From NCBI GenBank assembly GCA_046757965.1, contig JBHHZI010000160.1, positions 1 through 6,945 on the forward strand: a DNA stretch of 6,945 nt, given 5' to 3'. This DNA is from JBHHZI01 sp046757965. GTDB taxonomy: Bacteria; Acidobacteriota; Polarisedimenticolia; SMYD01. Positions within the stretch are counted from its first letter, which is position 1. Every line of letters begins with the position of its first letter. Shown one piece after another: positions 5,539-6,945 of the stretch. The notes under the pieces are model-generated. The model was not told the origin of the DNA, ran no database searches, and saw only the letters and a program-made list of their open reading frames with translations. Position numbers and translations under genes: made by a program.

Positions 5539-6485
5539 CTGCCGTCCCTCAGGTTCTCGATCTGATCCAGGCCGGCACCCGCCACCTCAGCCGCGCCCAT
5601 GCCCTGGCCATCGGCCGCCGCCTCGGCGACGCGCTGTTCATCCTGGCACGGTCGCGCCGGAGGCTCGCCCTGGCCAATCTCCAGCTTGCCCTGGCTGACA
5701 CGCTGAACCGCGCCGAGCGGCGGCAGGTCGGACGGCGTGTCTTTCGCCACTTCGGGGAGGTCCTGGTCGAGACCCTGCTGCTTCCCGACATGGTCGCCGA
5801 CGGTCTGGAACGCCACGTCCGCCACGAGGGCTGGGAGCACCTGCAACGCGCCGTGAATCGTGGCAAGGGGGCCATCGTCTTCACCGGCCATTTCGGCAAC
5901 TGGGAGGTCGTGGCACTTGCCCAGGGCGCCCGGGGAATCCCCATGGATGTCGTCGGCAGACCGCCCGACAACCGCAAGCTCGCCAGTCGTCTCGAGAGGG
6001 TCCGGCAGATGAACGGCAACCGGAGCATCGACAAGCACGACGCCGTGCGCCCCATGCTGCGCAGCCTGCGCGACGGCCGCACGGTGGGCCTGGTGATCGA
6101 TCAGAATGTCGGGGCAGGAAAGGGCGTGTACGTCGATTTCTTCGGACACCCCGCGTCGACCACACCGGCCCTGGCGCTCCTGGCGCTGAAGACCGGAGCC
6201 CCCGTGATCCCGGTGTTCGGATACCCCGAGGCGGGCGGACACCGTGTAGTCTATTCTCCTCGCGTGGAGTTCACAAGCACGGGAGATCGGACCCGGGATG
6301 TCCGGGACCTGACCACCCGCGTCACGAAGATCATCGAGGAGCGCGTGAGAGAGCATCCTGATCTGTGGTTGTGGATGCACAATCGGTGGCGGAGCCGACC
6401 CGAGACGTCGGCCGATCGCGCCGCGCCGCCGGGTTCTTCACCACATCGAGACGGGGATGCGACACCAACGCGGCGGGTGGGATGA
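5535..6485 (+). CDS. lpxL: LpxL/HtrB-type lipid A late acyltransferase (LPLAT superfamily)
   Basis: The protein belongs to the lysophospholipid acyltransferase superfamily, Kdo2-lipid A acyltransferase branch, which adds a secondary acyl chain from acyl-ACP to Kdo-lipid A at the inner membrane. It has 316 residues. Key motifs are GHFGNWE (118-124, the HX4E catalytic motif), GRPPDN (141-146), VIDQNVG (187-193), DFFGHPASTTPALALLALKTGAPVIPVF (in pieces over 201-228) and the C-terminal LWLWMHNRWRSRP (277-289). The hydrophobic anchor is weak, with only a short apolar stretch near 30-38. Residues 290-316 are a polar Arg/Pro-rich tail without family likeness, whose end overlaps gmhB. Start: ATG 5535, with GGAG at 5521-5524 (10 nt away) and an ATGA overlap with the mini-ORF. 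LpxL rather than LpxM is a guess from context: it is the only acyltransferase seen, next to waaA and lpxK. Acyl-chain preference is unknown. Confidence 0.88.
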   Translation: MTAVPQVLDLIQAGTRHLSRAHALAIGRRLGDALFILARSRRRLALANLQLALADTLNRAERRQVGRRVFRHFGEVLVETLLLPDMVADGLERHVRHEGWEHLQRAVNRGKGAIVFTGHFGNWEVVALAQGARGIPMDVVGRPPDNRKLASRLERVRQMNGNRSIDKHDAVRPMLRSLRDGRTVGLVIDQNVGAGKGVYVDFFGHPASTTPALALLALKTGAPVIPVFGYPEAGGHRVVYSPRVEFTSTGDRTRDVRDLTTRVTKIIEERVREHPDLWLWMHNRWRSRPETSADRAAPPGSSPHRDGDATPTRRVG

Positions 6486-6945
6486 AGCCGGCGGTGTTTC
6501 TTGACCGCGACGGCACGATCTGTCGTGAGGTCGGATACGTCAACCACCCCTCGCGTCTCGAGCTGCTCCCCGGGGCAGCAGGCGCCATCGCCCGGTTTCG
6601 CCAGCTCGGGTACCTGTGTGTCCTGGTCACCAACCAGGCGGGCGTCGCCCGCGGGTATTTTCCCGAGACTCTGGTGCAACCGACGCACGACAGGCTGAAG
6701 CGATTACTGGCAGCCGAGTCCACCGCCCTCGACGCCATTTACTACTGCCCGCACCATCCGACCGCCGGCGAACCACCCTACCGGATGGATTGTGGCTGCC
6801 GTAAACCCCGACCCGGCATGCTGACGCGGGCCGCGCGCGACCTCGATATCGATCTGACGCGCAGCATCGTCATCGGCGACAAGATCACGGATGTGGAGAT
6901 GGCCCACCGGGTGGGAGCCCTGGGCGTCCTGGTGCGCACCGGGTA
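6482..6945 (+). CDS. gmhB: D-glycero-D-manno-heptose 1,7-bisphosphate 7-phosphatase, C-terminus cut by window edge
   Basis: This HAD-superfamily phosphatase removes the 7-phosphate in the cytoplasmic path to ADP-heptose, the inner-core sugar donor. The 154 residues seen are most of a protein normally about 180-190 long; no stop is reached. Motif I is FLDRDGT (6-12, nucleophile Asp8 and acid-base Asp10), motif II is LVTNQAGVARG (44-55), and the Zn site of the HisB-N/GmhB group is intact as CPHH (89-92) and CGC (104-106), followed by RKPRPGM. Motif IV is IGDKITDVEMA (131-141). The related histidinol-phosphatase domain of HisB shares these motifs, but the LPS neighbours favour GmhB. The ATG overlaps the acyltransferase stop as ATGA, so translation is probably coupled. 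Further heptose genes (such as hldE or waaF) may follow beyond the edge; that is expectation only. Confidence 0.9.
   Translation, partial: MKPAVFLDRDGTICREVGYVNHPSRLELLPGAAGAIARFRQLGYLCVLVTNQAGVARGYFPETLVQPTHDRLKRLLAAESTALDAIYYCPHHPTAGEPPYRMDCGCRKPRPGMLTRAARDLDIDLTRSIVIGDKITDVEMAHRVGALGVLVRTG

Noticed and set aside
5442..6380. Minus-strand frame of about 312 codons opposite the acyltransferase
   Set aside because: It is a shadow; the plus strand carries the complete acyltransferase motif set.

Overview
The window is GC-rich, densely coded chromosomal DNA from a Gram-negative bacterium. It carries three genes for Kdo-lipid A synthesis and one for heptose precursor synthesis, so the cell makes lipopolysaccharide (LPS). 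The high GC, frequent GTG starts and HD-GYP style fit phyla such as Acidobacteriota, Myxococcota/Deltaproteobacteria or Methylomirabilota. This is a weak inference; no rRNA or lineage marker is present. I see no mobile element, tRNA, rRNA or CRISPR array.

Left half (1-2946), all on the minus strand, read right to left. First is a response-regulator-type HD-GYP protein (2946-1792), a predicted cyclic-di-GMP phosphodiesterase whose receiver domain lacks some standard phosphorylation residues. Next is a small IscU/NifU-type Fe-S scaffold gene (1685-1275). Last is a membrane sensor (from 1246, running off the left edge) with the order TM1, periplasmic dCache, TM2, HAMP, and then the beginning of a cytoplasmic output domain. 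The last visible residues of the sensor resemble the first helix of the neighbouring HD-GYP domain, so it is probably a second c-di-GMP phosphodiesterase.

Middle (2947-3092): a 146-bp divergent intergenic region. It holds a near-consensus sigma-70 promoter on the plus strand (TTGACA, 18 bp, TAGAAT) for the LPS operon. A short inverted repeat just downstream covers the waaA GTG start codon.

Right half (3093-6945), all on the plus strand: waaA (Kdo transferase), lpxK (lipid A 4'-kinase), an LpxL/HtrB-type lipid A late acyltransferase, and gmhB (heptose bisphosphate phosphatase, cut by the right edge). Junctions are tight: waaA/lpxK overlap by GTGA and lpxL/gmhB by ATGA. The only gap, between lpxK and lpxL, is bridged exactly by a 25-codon ORF with an ATGA overlap at each end. 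The products act at the inner face of the inner membrane: 4'-phosphorylation of the disaccharide (LpxK), Kdo addition (WaaA), late acylation (LpxL-like), and ADP-heptose precursor supply for the inner core (GmhB).

I found no wholly new system. The most unusual points are the Fe-S scaffold between two cyclic-di-GMP-type genes, the degenerate receiver, the hairpin over the waaA start, and the bridging mini-ORF.
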